This document shows positions 7,061-14,351 of a DNA stretch of 41,327 nucleotides, piece after piece (within the stretch, counting starts at the first letter, position 1; the number at the start of each line of letters is the position of its first letter). Under the pieces are notes generated by a model. That model saw only the letters and a list, made by a program, of their open reading frames with translations. It made no database searches and was not told where the DNA came from. The position numbers were made by a program, and so were the translations under genes. Origin of the DNA: a virus; the IMG/VR virus record IMGVR_UViG_3300033154_000500, positions 1-41,327 of that record. One strand, written 5' to 3'.

Positions 7061-7227
7061 AGTTCCCTTCTTCCTGATTTAGGGTATATTTTATTAAATC
7101 TAATCTGTGTTATTTTTTTCACAATAAGAACAAAGGGTTCTTTATATATAATAATACCTTTTAATGCTTTTTGTCGGTTCATCAGAATTTGTTTTCCACT
7201 AGATTTTGTGTTCTTCCCTTCTTTCAT
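7057..7227 (-). CDS. Small basic protein, function unknown
   Basis: 56 residues, 14 of them Lys or Arg in the first 40, with a central hydrophobic strand (GIIIYKEPFVLIVKK). The start at 7227 is chosen because the ATG overlaps the upstream stop (ATGA) and GGAGAGG precedes it; an earlier start at 7266 would lie deep in the upstream gene. No family is recognised. Coupled on both sides to neighbours by stop/start overlaps. Confidence 0.65.
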   Translation of the reverse strand: MKEGKNTKSSGKQILMNRQKALKGIIIYKEPFVLIVKKITQIRFNKIYPKSGRREL

Positions 7228-7790
7228 AACCCCATCCTCTCCTTCTCCCGCAATATCATTTCCCAATTCTGTTGGAGTTCCCAGTCAGTAAATACAAGAC
7301 GGGCAACACGGTAGACCGGTCCTGACCCTCTATAATCTCCCATAACATGGAAAATTCGCATAATGGCGACATTAGTCCCAAGGGCAAGGCAGTAGGATTT
7401 CACCTGACACATGTAGTAGAAATTGTCCACTGGTGATTGCTTGGTTGATTTCCAAGCGGCCTTGTATTCCTCGACAACGAGGGGCACTTTGCCCAGAGGG
7501 TCCGGACCGATACCATCAAGAGACATCCATATTCCATCAACCTGGACCTGTGGAGGACGTAGGGCGTATTTTTCCCTCATGACCTTACCGAGAACCCGTT
7601 CCCATAGGAGACCAATTTCTGCCGTTAATTCCATATCGGTGAACCCCTTGCCCTTATAACCAAGACCAGAACGGTCCATTAGGGATTTAATGACAGCCCC
7701 AAGGTGGAGTCCATCTTTCCGTTCCTCTCCATCATCATCCCAGATTACTTTAGGCCATCTGGTGTCTTCAATCGTGATTTCCAATTTCAT
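7224..7790 (-). CDS. PD-(D/E)XK nuclease, RecB/Cas4-like
   Basis: A 188-residue nuclease-fold protein. Likely active-site residues are D92 (SLDGIG) and E108/K110 in VVEEYKAAW, with an early helix Glu in LLWERVLG (60s) and the Q-x3-Y motif QVKSY (129-133) of Cas4/RecB nucleases. There is no clear Fe-S cysteine set. Such enzymes resect DNA ends to feed a Sak4/SSB annealing pathway, as the operon suggests. It could equally be an exonuclease acting on host DNA. Confidence 0.82.
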   Translation of the reverse strand: MKLEITIEDTRWPKVIWDDDGEERKDGLHLGAVIKSLMDRSGLGYKGKGFTDMELTAEIGLLWERVLGKVMREKYALRPPQVQVDGIWMSLDGIGPDPLGKVPLVVEEYKAAWKSTKQSPVDNFYYMCQVKSYCLALGTNVAIMRIFHVMGDYRGSGPVYRVARLVFTDWELQQNWEMILREKERMGL

Positions 7791-7956
7791 TCCCCTTTTT
7801 ACATGTTATTTTTTTGTTGGAAATTTCTAAGAAAGGAGCTATAACTTCTATTAATGCTTCTATTTGAGTAAGCATTATATCACCACCAAAATGTTTAGAG
7901 CTTGTTTTCCTATCTATAACTTTTTGTACAAAAGCTTCTAAAGTTTTAGCTTTCAC
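7768..7956 (-). CDS. Small helical protein, GTG start
   Basis: 62 residues, helical, ending in a basic patch (KKITCKKGNE). The same frame is open up to 8013, but the first part there (MQVRILPPA) is the translated T-arm of the tRNA-like gene. The GTG at 7956, preceded by AAAGGAGATAAA, is the credible start. The end overlaps the nuclease gene by 23 bases. No family is recognised. Confidence 0.6.
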   Translation of the reverse strand: MKAKTLEAFVQKVIDRKTSSKHFGGDIMLTQIEALIEVIAPFLEISNKKITCKKGNEIGNHD

Positions 7957-7986
7957 TTTATCTCCTTTAAAAACAATTTTAGTTTT

Positions 7987-8082
7987 TGCTGGGGGCAGGA
8001 TTCGAACCTGCAATCCCCCAAGGCAATGCCTTGAATGCTCTACTCACTTCGTAATTTGACATGTCATTTGAGCTACCCCAGC
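7987..8082 (-). tRNA. tRNA-like gene with over-long D-loop, anticodon unclear
   Basis: The acceptor stem is a perfect 7 bp (GCTGGGG with CCCCAGC) followed by A. The T-arm is perfect (GCAGG, loop TTCGAAT, CCTGC). The D-stem GCTC/GAGC is present, but its loop is about 29 nt instead of 8-11 and includes the palindrome TGACATGTCA. The anticodon arm reads CAAGGC ATT GCCTTG, a perfect 6-bp hairpin with three loop bases. Opening it to the normal seven-base loop places ATT as anticodon but C at position 33 instead of T. It is thus either a degenerate tRNA or a tRNA-like element. No CCA is encoded. Confidence 0.5.
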
Positions 8083-8091
8083 AGTTACCTA

Positions 8092-8262
8092 TTAATGTTC
8101 AATTTTATGAATAGAGCCATCTTCTGATACAAAGAATTTATCTGTTTGTTTTTCAGCCCAGTCAAATACTTGGTCCATCTCAAGAGTTCTAGCATGACCA
8201 CCCGTGCTTTCGTCATAGATATCTGCTAACTCATCCCATGTTAATTCCTTACCAATATTCAT
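8092..8262 (-). CDS. Small conserved phage protein
   Basis: 56 residues beginning MNIGKELTWDELADIYD and including TGGHARTLEMDQVFDWAEKQ. I recall this pattern from small proteins in many phage early regions, without a known function. GGAGGGTAAAA precedes the ATG. The intrinsic terminator of the upstream gene lies just before it, so it probably has its own promoter or depends on readthrough. Confidence 0.75.
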   Translation of the reverse strand: MNIGKELTWDELADIYDESTGGHARTLEMDQVFDWAEKQTDKFFVSEDGSIHKIEH

Positions 8263-8282
8263 TTTTACCCTCCCCCTCTGGT

Positions 8283-8305
8283 AAAAAGGGAGGAATTACC
8301 CTCCC
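8283..8305 (-). terminator. Intrinsic terminator behind the SSB-like gene
   Basis: On the minus strand GGGAGG, a 6-nt loop and CCTCCC (8305 down to 8288) are followed by TTTTT (complement of 8283-8287). It would reduce transcription from the helicase/SSB genes into the nuclease, ATPase and polymerase genes, giving graded expression. Confidence 0.65.
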
Positions 8306-8342
8306 CAGTATTTACTATACAAATAATTATGTAGAATGGGGG

Positions 8343-9140
8343 TTAGGATGCCACCAATGTCCCATCCTCATAATCCCAAGGACCAGCCTCAAGAAATGCA
8401 TCATCAAATACTGCCTTAACAATGGCATTCCGGTCTGGGTTGGTCTTTTCCGTCTGGAATATTTTACTTGGGAGCTCCTTCTTGGTGATTGTCCCTTCAG
8501 ACTCCAGAATTGAAAGAACGACCATAACGGCGGCATCATTCACGTCTCCCTCTGGTTCTGCCTTTGTCTTCTTCGCTGCCGGTTTTGTCTTTCCTTTACC
8601 CTTAGGAGCAGCTTTCCCCTTTGGTGCACCTTTGGGTTTGCTTTTCTCCCAAGGCAGGGTAAGAATTTCACCTACAATCAGAATGGTCTCCTCAAATTTC
8701 TTCCCATCAGACCTTTCCTGTTTCTTCAACCCAGGGCGTTTAGGGGCGGGCACTCTAATCACATGGGCCTGCATTCCATCCAGAACGGTTATGTCATCCC
8801 CCAATTTGTCCACAGGGAAACCGGCATCAATCAATGATTTCAGGAAAATACCGCCATTGGTAGTCATTCGGATACTGCTGGCTTTTCCCACTGCCATAAG
8901 CTGGGACCCATCTTCACTTGGAATCCAGTCATTGGCTGAACCCATGGAGTAGTACTGTGTTGCTTCTTCATCATCTTCCATCACCATATCGATCTTTAGT
9001 GATGGAACACCTGGGACCACTTTCCCATTATAGTCGAACATATCGAATACACACTCTTTGAAGGTAACATCAACATCATCAATGAGACCTCCACCTTCCA
9101 CAAAATCATTTGGGTCTAAACTTGCTGCTTGTTTACTCAT
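8343..9140 (-). CDS. Probable single-stranded-DNA-binding protein (phage SSB-like)
   Basis: 265 residues in three parts: an N-terminal beta-rich domain (about 1-165; GGGLIDDVDVTFKE, QYYSMGSANDW and HVIRVPAPKR), a Lys/Ala/Pro/Gly linker (about 168-198) and a C-terminal winged-helix-like part (about 200-260). I recall this N-terminal pattern from phage proteins encoded beside helicases and Sak4-type recombinases, where they act as SSB substitutes. The basic linker supports nucleic-acid binding. The SSB role is inferred from architecture and place, not from a canonical OB motif. Confidence 0.7.
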   Translation of the reverse strand: MSKQAASLDPNDFVEGGGLIDDVDVTFKECVFDMFDYNGKVVPGVPSLKIDMVMEDDEEATQYYSMGSANDWIPSEDGSQLMAVGKASSIRMTTNGGIFLKSLIDAGFPVDKLGDDITVLDGMQAHVIRVPAPKRPGLKKQERSDGKKFEETILIVGEILTLPWEKSKPKGAPKGKAAPKGKGKTKPAAKKTKAEPEGDVNDAAVMVVLSILESEGTITKKELPSKIFQTEKTNPDRNAIVKAVFDDAFLEAGPWDYEDGTLVAS

Positions 9141-9141
9141 T

Positions 9142-10686
9142 TCATTCTCCTTTTGTTAGTGGTGGTGGTATGGTTACATTTACTTTATATGCTCCTTTGA
9201 ACCAATCCACCATCAAATGTTCATTCCCTTTCAGGAACCATGTTATATTATTATCAATTATAAACGTCTCTGCCCAGTCATTTTTTGACCGCACCCCCCT
9301 TCCAGTGGCCTGTATTAATTGTTGAGCTACAATATAGTTTACATAATCCTTATCCGCTCTAGACCTTGCCTTCATTATTTTACCACGTAAATCAGGATAG
9401 GGCAACTTTACAATAATTTGCCATCTACACTCAGAACCAGGAAAGTCCCATCCTGTAGCCATAGATGGGGAAACTAGAATACAGGGTGCATCCGACTGCT
9501 TAAACGTCCGGACTATAGACTCAGTATTCTTCCTTTCATGGGTTAACATATACTCACTGTACCGTGACCGCTCCAATACCATATTCCTCCTTGCATATGA
9601 TATTGTATGGATTATACCTTTTGTTCCTAATCGCCCCTTGATAATCTGATCTACTTTGTTTATCCAGAGTCGGTGTTCTAATTCCCCTATCCTATAATTC
9701 ATTTTAACTGTTGGTAAATGGATTAGTGGTCGATTTTCCACAGGAAATGAATGTGGATACTCTTCCAGTTTCATTCTACCCCTGGGAATCCCAAGAAGAG
9801 CTGCAGTCTTGGGAACTACAGTAGCGGATGTAAGTACTACTTTGGGGATTCCCAAGAAGAGAGTAGTTTCAGCAAATGGGGCAGGCCAAGTTGGACTTAA
9901 AATAACGGAATATGGGTTATCCTCCCATACCCATGACTTATCAATATGGGTAAGCCGGTCCAATTTCTCCACTAACCTTTTCAATTCTAGATATACTTTC
10001 TCTTTACGACTTAGCTTTGCGGCTTCCAATTCCATTTTAGCATCAGCTAAATTTTCCATTGCCCAATTTTGCCAAGTAGAGAAATCATTTGGGAGAGAAT
10101 CATCCAATCGTAGCCTTTTGTTTATCCTACTTTTTTTACTGAATGAAACATTAACATGTCCCAAGACATGATCAGGGGCAGAATGGGCTTCATCCAATAC
10201 CAGCAAATCAAATTTACCAAGGCCATCAGAATATTCGTTTTGTGACATCCAATAGGAATAATTAGTAATCACTACCTTAGCATGTTTTGCCTTTTGGAGT
10301 TGGTCAAAATAGAAGCAGCCACCTTCATCCTTCATGGGACACTTCATACCAAAAGTACATAGGCCAAGATCACAGTTAAGTTTGGTATTAAGACGGCAAG
10401 GGTAATTTCCTCTTCCTCTGATATCCACTACTCCATCTATTGTCCCAAAATCGGACACTAATTGAGATTGGAGTCCTTTGGTGGATGTAAGAATAATGGT
10501 CCGTCCTGTGATCAACTGCGATGCTGTAAGGTAAACAATTGATTTACCAAAACCAGTAGGACATACCTGTAGAAGAAAACGGGGTTTAGATTCCGTCTGG
10601 GATTCAGTTGCTTCTGCCTGATATGGTCTCCAGTGACTAAACTTATTGGGGAGACCAAAAGTTGTTGGTGGTGGTAATCGGTCCAT
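9142..10686 (-). CDS. DinG/XPD-type superfamily 2 DNA helicase
   Basis: 514 residues. Walker A is CPTGFGKS (42-49) and the DEAH box is in LVLDEAHSA (about 164-172). A cluster of five cysteines (YPCRLN..NCDLGLC..KCPM..GGC, about 97-127) marks an Fe-S insertion between them. Motif III region VVLTSATVV and motif VI QLIQATGRGVRS follow. It is a 5'-3' Fe-S helicase fold as in DinG and XPD. It is the only helicase seen in the window and so likely opens the replication fork or R-loops for the phage polymerase. Its stop abuts the SSB-like start. Confidence 0.9.
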   Translation of the reverse strand: MDRLPPPTTFGLPNKFSHWRPYQAEATESQTESKPRFLLQVCPTGFGKSIVYLTASQLITGRTIILTSTKGLQSQLVSDFGTIDGVVDIRGRGNYPCRLNTKLNCDLGLCTFGMKCPMKDEGGCFYFDQLQKAKHAKVVITNYSYWMSQNEYSDGLGKFDLLVLDEAHSAPDHVLGHVNVSFSKKSRINKRLRLDDSLPNDFSTWQNWAMENLADAKMELEAAKLSRKEKVYLELKRLVEKLDRLTHIDKSWVWEDNPYSVILSPTWPAPFAETTLFLGIPKVVLTSATVVPKTAALLGIPRGRMKLEEYPHSFPVENRPLIHLPTVKMNYRIGELEHRLWINKVDQIIKGRLGTKGIIHTISYARRNMVLERSRYSEYMLTHERKNTESIVRTFKQSDAPCILVSPSMATGWDFPGSECRWQIIVKLPYPDLRGKIMKARSRADKDYVNYIVAQQLIQATGRGVRSKNDWAETFIIDNNITWFLKGNEHLMVDWFKGAYKVNVTIPPPLTKGE

Positions 10687-10701
10687 GTTGGTCCTCCAGT
10701 C

Positions 10702-11199
10702 CTATTCTATTTTCCCTAACTTACACTTATCTGTTCCTTTAAGTAGGTCTCCATATTTTCTTTTGATTTTATTCTTATACCTATCTTTCCAATATCCCTC
10801 TGGCATTTCCTTTATGCAATTTTGAATTGTAAGAACCAAACGGGCAGCCTCTCTTCTGGACCCAATGGCCAAATGTTGTGCTATTCTCTCTTTCATCTTA
10901 TCAAAGACAAGAGCAAAATCATTATTCATTTCCTCATCACGCATGATTTCCAAAATAGCATCTACCTGTCCTGAAATAGTGACCATAGGTTCAATAGAAG
11001 AGAGCCAACTTACATGCCGATGTAATGCATGGCGAAGAAGATCACCTTTGGTCCGGTATGGGAACTTTTTAGTCTGGATTATTTGTTCCGTTTGTCTTGC
11101 CATTGCTGGAATGCATCTGAACCAGTGGCGAGCTGAATGTCCTTTAGGGTCCGAGGCGGGGATTATGAACTCCGCCGGTTCCGGTTTGTTCTCTGGCAT
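10702..11199 (-). CDS. Conserved phage protein next to the helicase, function unknown
   Basis: 165 residues, basic, mostly helical. The stretch ARHWFRCIPAMARQTEQI then RTKGDLLRHALHRHVSWL resembles a DNA-binding fold of the ribbon-helix-helix or MetJ-like type but without a firm signature. AAAGGAG lies before the ATG, which is inside the end of the XRE gene (56-base overlap). It is placed between regulator and helicase, so a replication-initiation or regulatory role is possible but unproven. Confidence 0.7.
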   Translation of the reverse strand: MPENKPEPAEFIIPASDPKGHSARHWFRCIPAMARQTEQIIQTKKFPYRTKGDLLRHALHRHVSWLSSIEPMVTISGQVDAILEIMRDEEMNNDFALVFDKMKERIAQHLAIGSRREAARLVLTIQNCIKEMPEGYWKDRYKNKIKRKYGDLLKGTDKCKLGKIE

Positions 11200-11431
11200 T
11201 TATTGCTCCTTTCCAAATTAAATCATACAAATCTGTTATATCTACCTTCAATGCCTCCCCCATTGTTGTTAGGCATTTCAGGGACGGTACTGTCTTACAG
11301 GATATTACTCTACTTATATGGGATGGACTATACCCCGTCTGGAGGGCCAGTCTGGATACATTAATCCTCAATTCCTTCGGCATATTCGGCTTGGGGTCTC
11401 CAATTGTCATTGTGAATTCCGCTTTCTTCAT
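11144..11431 (-). CDS. XRE-family helix-turn-helix regulator
   Basis: 95 residues with a Cro/CI-type HTH (about residues 21-68): NVSRLALQTGYSPSHISRVISC, with the recognition helix SPSHISRV, then PSLKCLTTMGEALKVDITDLYDL. No peptidase or oligomerisation domain, so it is Cro-sized. It is the first gene of the minus-strand early operon and is divergent from the operon that ends in purZ and mazZ. The short control region between them holds two face-to-face -10 boxes, so it probably regulates both directions. Confidence 0.82.
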   Translation of the reverse strand: MKKAEFTMTIGDPKPNMPKELRINVSRLALQTGYSPSHISRVISCKTVPSLKCLTTMGEALKVDITDLYDLIWKGAINAREQTGTGGVHNPRLGP

Positions 11432-11437
11432 GTCTTA

Positions 11438-11446
11438 ATTGTATCA
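11438..11446 (-). promoter_or_regulatory. Extended -10 element, leftward early promoter
   Basis: On the minus strand this reads TGATACAAT, an extended -10 (TG, one base, TACAAT), just before the regulator start at 11431. Together with the matching site on the other strand at 11494-11502 it forms an inverted repeat. No good -35 is seen. Because the start site would lie only a few bases before the ATG, the transcript would be nearly leaderless. Confidence 0.5.
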
Positions 11447-11472
11447 CGTCAAACGCAGCGGTGGAAGAGCCC

Positions 11473-11502
11473 TTGCGCACAACGCACACAAAGTGATACA
11501 AT
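11473..11502 (+). promoter_or_regulatory. Rightward promoter of the purZ/mazZ operon
   Basis: TTGCGC (11473-11478), an 18-bp spacer and TACAAT (11497-11502) with TG at the extended -10 position. The same -35 word occurs in the promoter at 18600. The spacer is rich in TTGTGCG-type repeats (minus strand), possible operator sequence for the XRE protein. Confidence 0.6.
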
Positions 11503-11524
11503 CGAAGCTGAGAGGAGGAGAGAA

Positions 11525-11773
11525 TTGGAAGACCGGATTCGATTACACATCATTAATCGTGAACTGGATAATACTAATCCAGATGGGCCTTTCCGTGTTG
11601 GAAGGCAGCAATTGAATAGGGAGAGGAAACGGATTATTAAGCGACTGGGAGGTAGAGACCCCAAGTGGTTTGCAGTTAGGGGGAAGAAAGGAGGAATGTC
11701 CCATGAGGAAATAAAATTGTACCAGACAAAAAAAGTAATAGTGGGAATATTAGACCAATTAGAGGGAGGATAG
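11525..11773 (+). CDS. Small basic protein, first gene of the Z operon
   Basis: 82 residues from a TTG start, chosen because GAGGAGGAG lies just upstream and the promoter ends at 11502; the frame is open further upstream but would run through the control region. It is basic, with RQQLNRERKRIIKRLGGRDPKW and a KKGGMSHEEIKLYQTKK segment. Predicted helices could bind nucleic acid. No family is recognised. As first gene of the operon it may help control or serve aminoadenine synthesis. Confidence 0.65.
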   Translation: MEDRIRLHIINRELDNTNPDGPFRVGRQQLNRERKRIIKRLGGRDPKWFAVRGKKGGMSHEEIKLYQTKKVIVGILDQLEGG

Positions 11774-11774
11774 A

Positions 11775-11933
11775 ATGACTGTTAGGGAATTAATGAATGA
11801 ATTGCTTGATCTTAATCTAGACTATGAAGTTGTAGTAACTGGGGATTACTTCTTAAGTTCCTCTATATTGAGTATAACAAAGAAAGAAGAGGAAGAAGTA
11901 ATATTTATTAATACTGACACGTGTTCAGGGTAG
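11775..11933 (+). CDS. Small acidic protein, function unknown
   Basis: 52 residues (MTVRELMNELLDLNLDYEVV...). The N-terminal helix followed by beta strands and an acidic KKEEEEVIFI part is typical of small phage proteins of this kind. It starts one base after the upstream stop, with GAGGGAGGA as binding site, and ends 13 bases before purZ. Confidence 0.65.
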   Translation: MTVRELMNELLDLNLDYEVVVTGDYFLSSSILSITKKEEEEVIFINTDTCSG

Positions 11934-11946
11934 AATGGAGGATAAT

Positions 11947-13041
11947 ATGATACCAAAGGGTAAATTTTCAGTAATTATTGGGAGCCAAGCAGGGAGCGAA
12001 AGCAAGGGAAAACTCAGTGGTTGGCTTTGTGACAAGTATAAACCAGATCTACTCGTAATGACCAGTTCACCCAATGCTGGACATACAGTAGTAACACCCG
12101 AGGGGAAGAAAAAAGTAAGCTATCATTTGCCAATTGGCGCAGTTATGTGTGACTGCCCTATCGTGCTTGGTCCAGCCAGTCTAATCAATCCTTTTACCTT
12201 TAGGAAGGAAATAAAGGATTTGGGGATTGAACCATCAAGGATCACATTGGATTCTAGGGCATCAATAATCACTCAAAGCCATATTGGTGAGGAAACCAAG
12301 GGCCGCCTTAGTGATATTGGTTCCACATTGCAGGGAATTGGGGCATGCAGAACAGGAAAAATGAGAAGGGATGGCAAACATGAATTTGCCCTTGACTGGA
12401 AAGAGAAGTTGGAGGATATAGGGATAACAGTTATACCCTATACTACTGACATCATCAATAGCAGACTTGCTAGAAACGAGCGGGTTCTGTGTGAAACGAC
12501 CCAGGGATTTGACCTTTGCCTTGAACATGGAATTGACCCAACTCATTGCACTAGCAAAATTATAAGTCCTGCAATGGCAATGGCCGAGGCCGGAGTTGCT
12601 CCTTCTCGTATTGGTAACATTTTTGGTGTTGTTAGGCCTTTCCCAATCAGGGTGAATAATCGGACTGGTAATAGCGGAGGATATCAGGAAGCAAGGGAAA
12701 TTTCATGGCAGGATATTGCAAGAAGGTGCGGATATCCAGGTAATAATGAGGATTTTGGGGAAATTACTACTACTACTAAATTACCCCGACGGGTCTTCAA
12801 TTTTTCTTGGGTCCGGTTTGCCCAATTTCTTCAGATTTGTAGGCCAACATCCCTCTGTCTCCAATTTGCCAATTATATTGATTGGGGTGCATATAAAGCG
12901 AAGGAATGGGATGCTTTGCCCTCATCAGTAGTTAATTTTATCCTGGTACTCTCCAAGCAAGTATCTGTGAATTTTGTTGGAACTGGGCCGGACCATGAGG
13001 ACATGATTGAAGTTGGGCTAGCCAGTAGGAGGATGGAATAA
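11947..13041 (+). CDS. purZ: PurZ: N6-succino-2-aminoadenylate synthase (PurA homologue)
   Basis: 364 residues of the adenylosuccinate synthetase family. The P-loop region is GSQAGSESKGK (12-22), where PurA has GDEGKGK: the catalytic Asp (E. coli D13) is Ser17 here. The partner His is kept (H46 in NAGHT). The phage enzyme would join aspartate to dGMP, giving the precursor that host PurB converts to 2-amino-dAMP. Asp loss at this site is a recognised mark of PurZ. It is shorter than bacterial PurA (about 430). The ATG at 11947 is preferred over 11935 because GGAGGA lies between them at correct spacing. Its stop overlaps the mazZ start, so both are co-translated. Confidence 0.9.
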   Translation: MIPKGKFSVIIGSQAGSESKGKLSGWLCDKYKPDLLVMTSSPNAGHTVVTPEGKKKVSYHLPIGAVMCDCPIVLGPASLINPFTFRKEIKDLGIEPSRITLDSRASIITQSHIGEETKGRLSDIGSTLQGIGACRTGKMRRDGKHEFALDWKEKLEDIGITVIPYTTDIINSRLARNERVLCETTQGFDLCLEHGIDPTHCTSKIISPAMAMAEAGVAPSRIGNIFGVVRPFPIRVNNRTGNSGGYQEAREISWQDIARRCGYPGNNEDFGEITTTTKLPRRVFNFSWVRFAQFLQICRPTSLCLQFANYIDWGAYKAKEWDALPSSVVNFILVLSKQVSVNFVGTGPDHEDMIEVGLASRRME

Positions 13042-13532
13042 TGAAATCGGAGAACATACTGGATGGGGCAGAGGATAAGCGTACTGATCCCAAACATGGC
13101 TGCGGTTATATTCCTTTTGCCTACCATCTAATTCCTCTGGAAGGGTTGGCAAAGGTGGCCTCCGTTATGAAAGCAGGAGAGGACAGAGGGGATAATTGGA
13201 GAAAAATGCCAATTGAGGAACATCTCAATCATGCTATATCCCATATTGTAGGTTATCTTAAGGGGCGACATGCTGATCATCACTTGGCAAATGCATGCTG
13301 CAGGGTACTTATGGCGTTGGATTTGGATGAGAAGGAAGTATTGCCCTGCCCTTCTTTGGGACCGGACTGGGCAGGAGTAGAGATTAGTGATGAAATAGAT
13401 CTTGCCTATTCTATAAAGGAAACATTCGATGATTGTATGGCTAAAGTAGCAGTTAAGGGGACAGGAAAACAAACAAAAACGGACAGGAGAAGAGGAGACC
13501 GGCGGAAGGAAGAAGAGGAACCCTTTCCTTAG
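13041..13532 (+). CDS. mazZ: MazZ-type dATP/dGTP pyrophosphohydrolase
   Basis: 163 residues. The core (about 18-95) has the pattern of the phage dATP/dGTP diphosphohydrolase N-terminal family: FAYHLIPLEGLAKVASVM, GEDRGDNWRKMPIEEHLNHA and HIVGYLKGRHADHHLANAC. In aminoadenine phages this kind of enzyme turns dGTP into dGMP, the substrate of PurZ. The tail (about 140-163) is a charged RRRGDRRKEEEE stretch. The ATG overlaps the purZ stop (TAATGA). An intrinsic terminator follows directly. Family assignment is from memory of the motif; catalytic residues are not individually certain. Confidence 0.8.
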   Translation: MKSENILDGAEDKRTDPKHGCGYIPFAYHLIPLEGLAKVASVMKAGEDRGDNWRKMPIEEHLNHAISHIVGYLKGRHADHHLANACCRVLMALDLDEKEVLPCPSLGPDWAGVEISDEIDLAYSIKETFDDCMAKVAVKGTGKQTKTDRRRGDRRKEEEEPFP

Positions 13533-13545
13533 CTCAAAGACAAAT

Positions 13546-13583
13546 CAGGCGACCAACCTCAATATTGTTGGCCGCCTGTTTTT
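13546..13583 (+). terminator. Intrinsic terminator of the purZ/mazZ operon
   Basis: CAGGCGACCAAC pairs with GTTGGCCGCCTG (one A-C mismatch) across a 9-nt loop, followed by TTTTT. It ends the rightward operon and faces the convergent minus-strand genes. Confidence 0.85.
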
Positions 13584-13600
13584 GGGTGGGTTCTCCTGAA

Positions 13601-13708
13601 TTAGACCAGACAGGCCAGAACGAGTGCCAAGACACAAAGAGGGATGAACCAGCATGAGTCATAGCAACAGCCCGCAAGCAGAATAAACCCTGCACAAATC
13701 CATTCCAT
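13601..13708 (-). CDS. 35-residue hydrophobic membrane peptide
   Basis: MEWICAGFILLAGCCYDSC... is almost wholly hydrophobic with two likely membrane segments and six cysteines. AAAGGAGAGG precedes the ATG, which overlaps the stop of the gene before (TAATG). Last gene of the minus-strand block. It could be a small membrane-active or superinfection protein; no family is recognised. Confidence 0.6.
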   Translation of the reverse strand: MEWICAGFILLAGCCYDSCWFIPLCVLALVLACLV

Positions 13709-14040
13709 TATGCCTCTCCTTTAAACTCAATGTACTCCGCATTCCATGAATTGGTTGCACTTTCTATAACTTTGTTAGTTTCCTCAGAGGAAAGACCATG
13801 GATTAAGAGCACCTCTTTAAGTTTGGTAGAGTTGATATTACTGCCCTTATTCATTCTGAGTTTTACTGTCCCTACTCCGGCCACTGAACACTCATTGAGG
13901 TCATAGACAGTCATGGCAGGAATTAAAACTGCCTTGGCCTCCTTGGTAAGAATTTTTGCCTCCTGTTCCATAGCCTTGGCCTTGGCCTTAAGGTTGACTG
14001 CCCTTTTTATTTCCCTTTGTACCGATGCTGGTATTTTCAC
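13708..14040 (-). CDS. Phage protein with N-terminal coiled coil, function unknown
   Basis: 110 residues. The first 40 form a Lys/Ala/Glu-rich helix (AVNLKAKAKAMEQEAKIL), the middle is a small beta part (VAGVGTVKLRMNKGSNI) and the last 40 a helical part ending in Tyr-Ile-Glu-Phe. The layout is like short phage proteins made with recombination genes (Gp157-like in shape only). It overlaps both neighbours by a few bases. Confidence 0.65.
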   Translation of the reverse strand: MKIPASVQREIKRAVNLKAKAKAMEQEAKILTKEAKAVLIPAMTVYDLNECSVAGVGTVKLRMNKGSNINSTKLKEVLLIHGLSSEETNKVIESATNSWNAEYIEFKGEA

Positions 14041-14351
14041 TTTGACCTCCTCGGCATATACGTCCTCTGGTACAGATTTATGTTTAATGTTGGTGTGAGT
14101 GTTATTTGGGCATCAAGAACGGTAACAATCATTGTTCTATCTACTACTCTTAAAGTTCCCAATACTAAATTAAGTAATATACATTTTCCTTTTGTCCATG
14201 AGAGAGGCGAAATACCACTCCCAAAATCTTTACTAACCTTTATGTATATAGATTTTGGATTACTATCTATATCAGTTACTACAGTACCATAGTCAAGGTT
14301 AATAAGTTCCTCCTGATGTTGTTTTCTTGGTATCTTAAATATAATCTCCAT
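14037..14351 (-). CDS. Protein of unknown function, beta-rich
   Basis: 104 residues with alternating hydrophobic strands (GKCILLNLVLGTLRVVDRTMIVTVLDAQITL) and a basic C-terminus (MPRRSK). Its start overlaps the stop of the gene before and its stop overlaps the next start, so it is coupled in the operon. No motif is recognised. Confidence 0.65.
   Translation of the reverse strand: MEIIFKIPRKQHQEELINLDYGTVVTDIDSNPKSIYIKVSKDFGSGISPLSWTKGKCILLNLVLGTLRVVDRTMIVTVLDAQITLTPTLNINLYQRTYMPRRSK

Noticed and set aside
7957-8013. Earlier start of the 7768-7956 gene (MQVRILPPA...)
   Set aside because: This is the known false translation of a tRNA T-arm and acceptor end; GTG at 7956 has a good ribosome binding site.
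11144-11431. Lysogeny repressor of a temperate phage
   Set aside because: No integrase, excisionase, partition gene or attachment site was found. The regulator is Cro-sized and more likely controls timing.
11318-11524. Upstream extension of the first Z-operon gene
   Set aside because: It would run through the divergent promoters and the regulator gene. The TTG at 11525 directly follows a strong binding site.
11947-13041. Ordinary PurA for purine synthesis
   Set aside because: The catalytic Asp is Ser, the protein is shorter than PurA, and it is paired with a MazZ-type gene.
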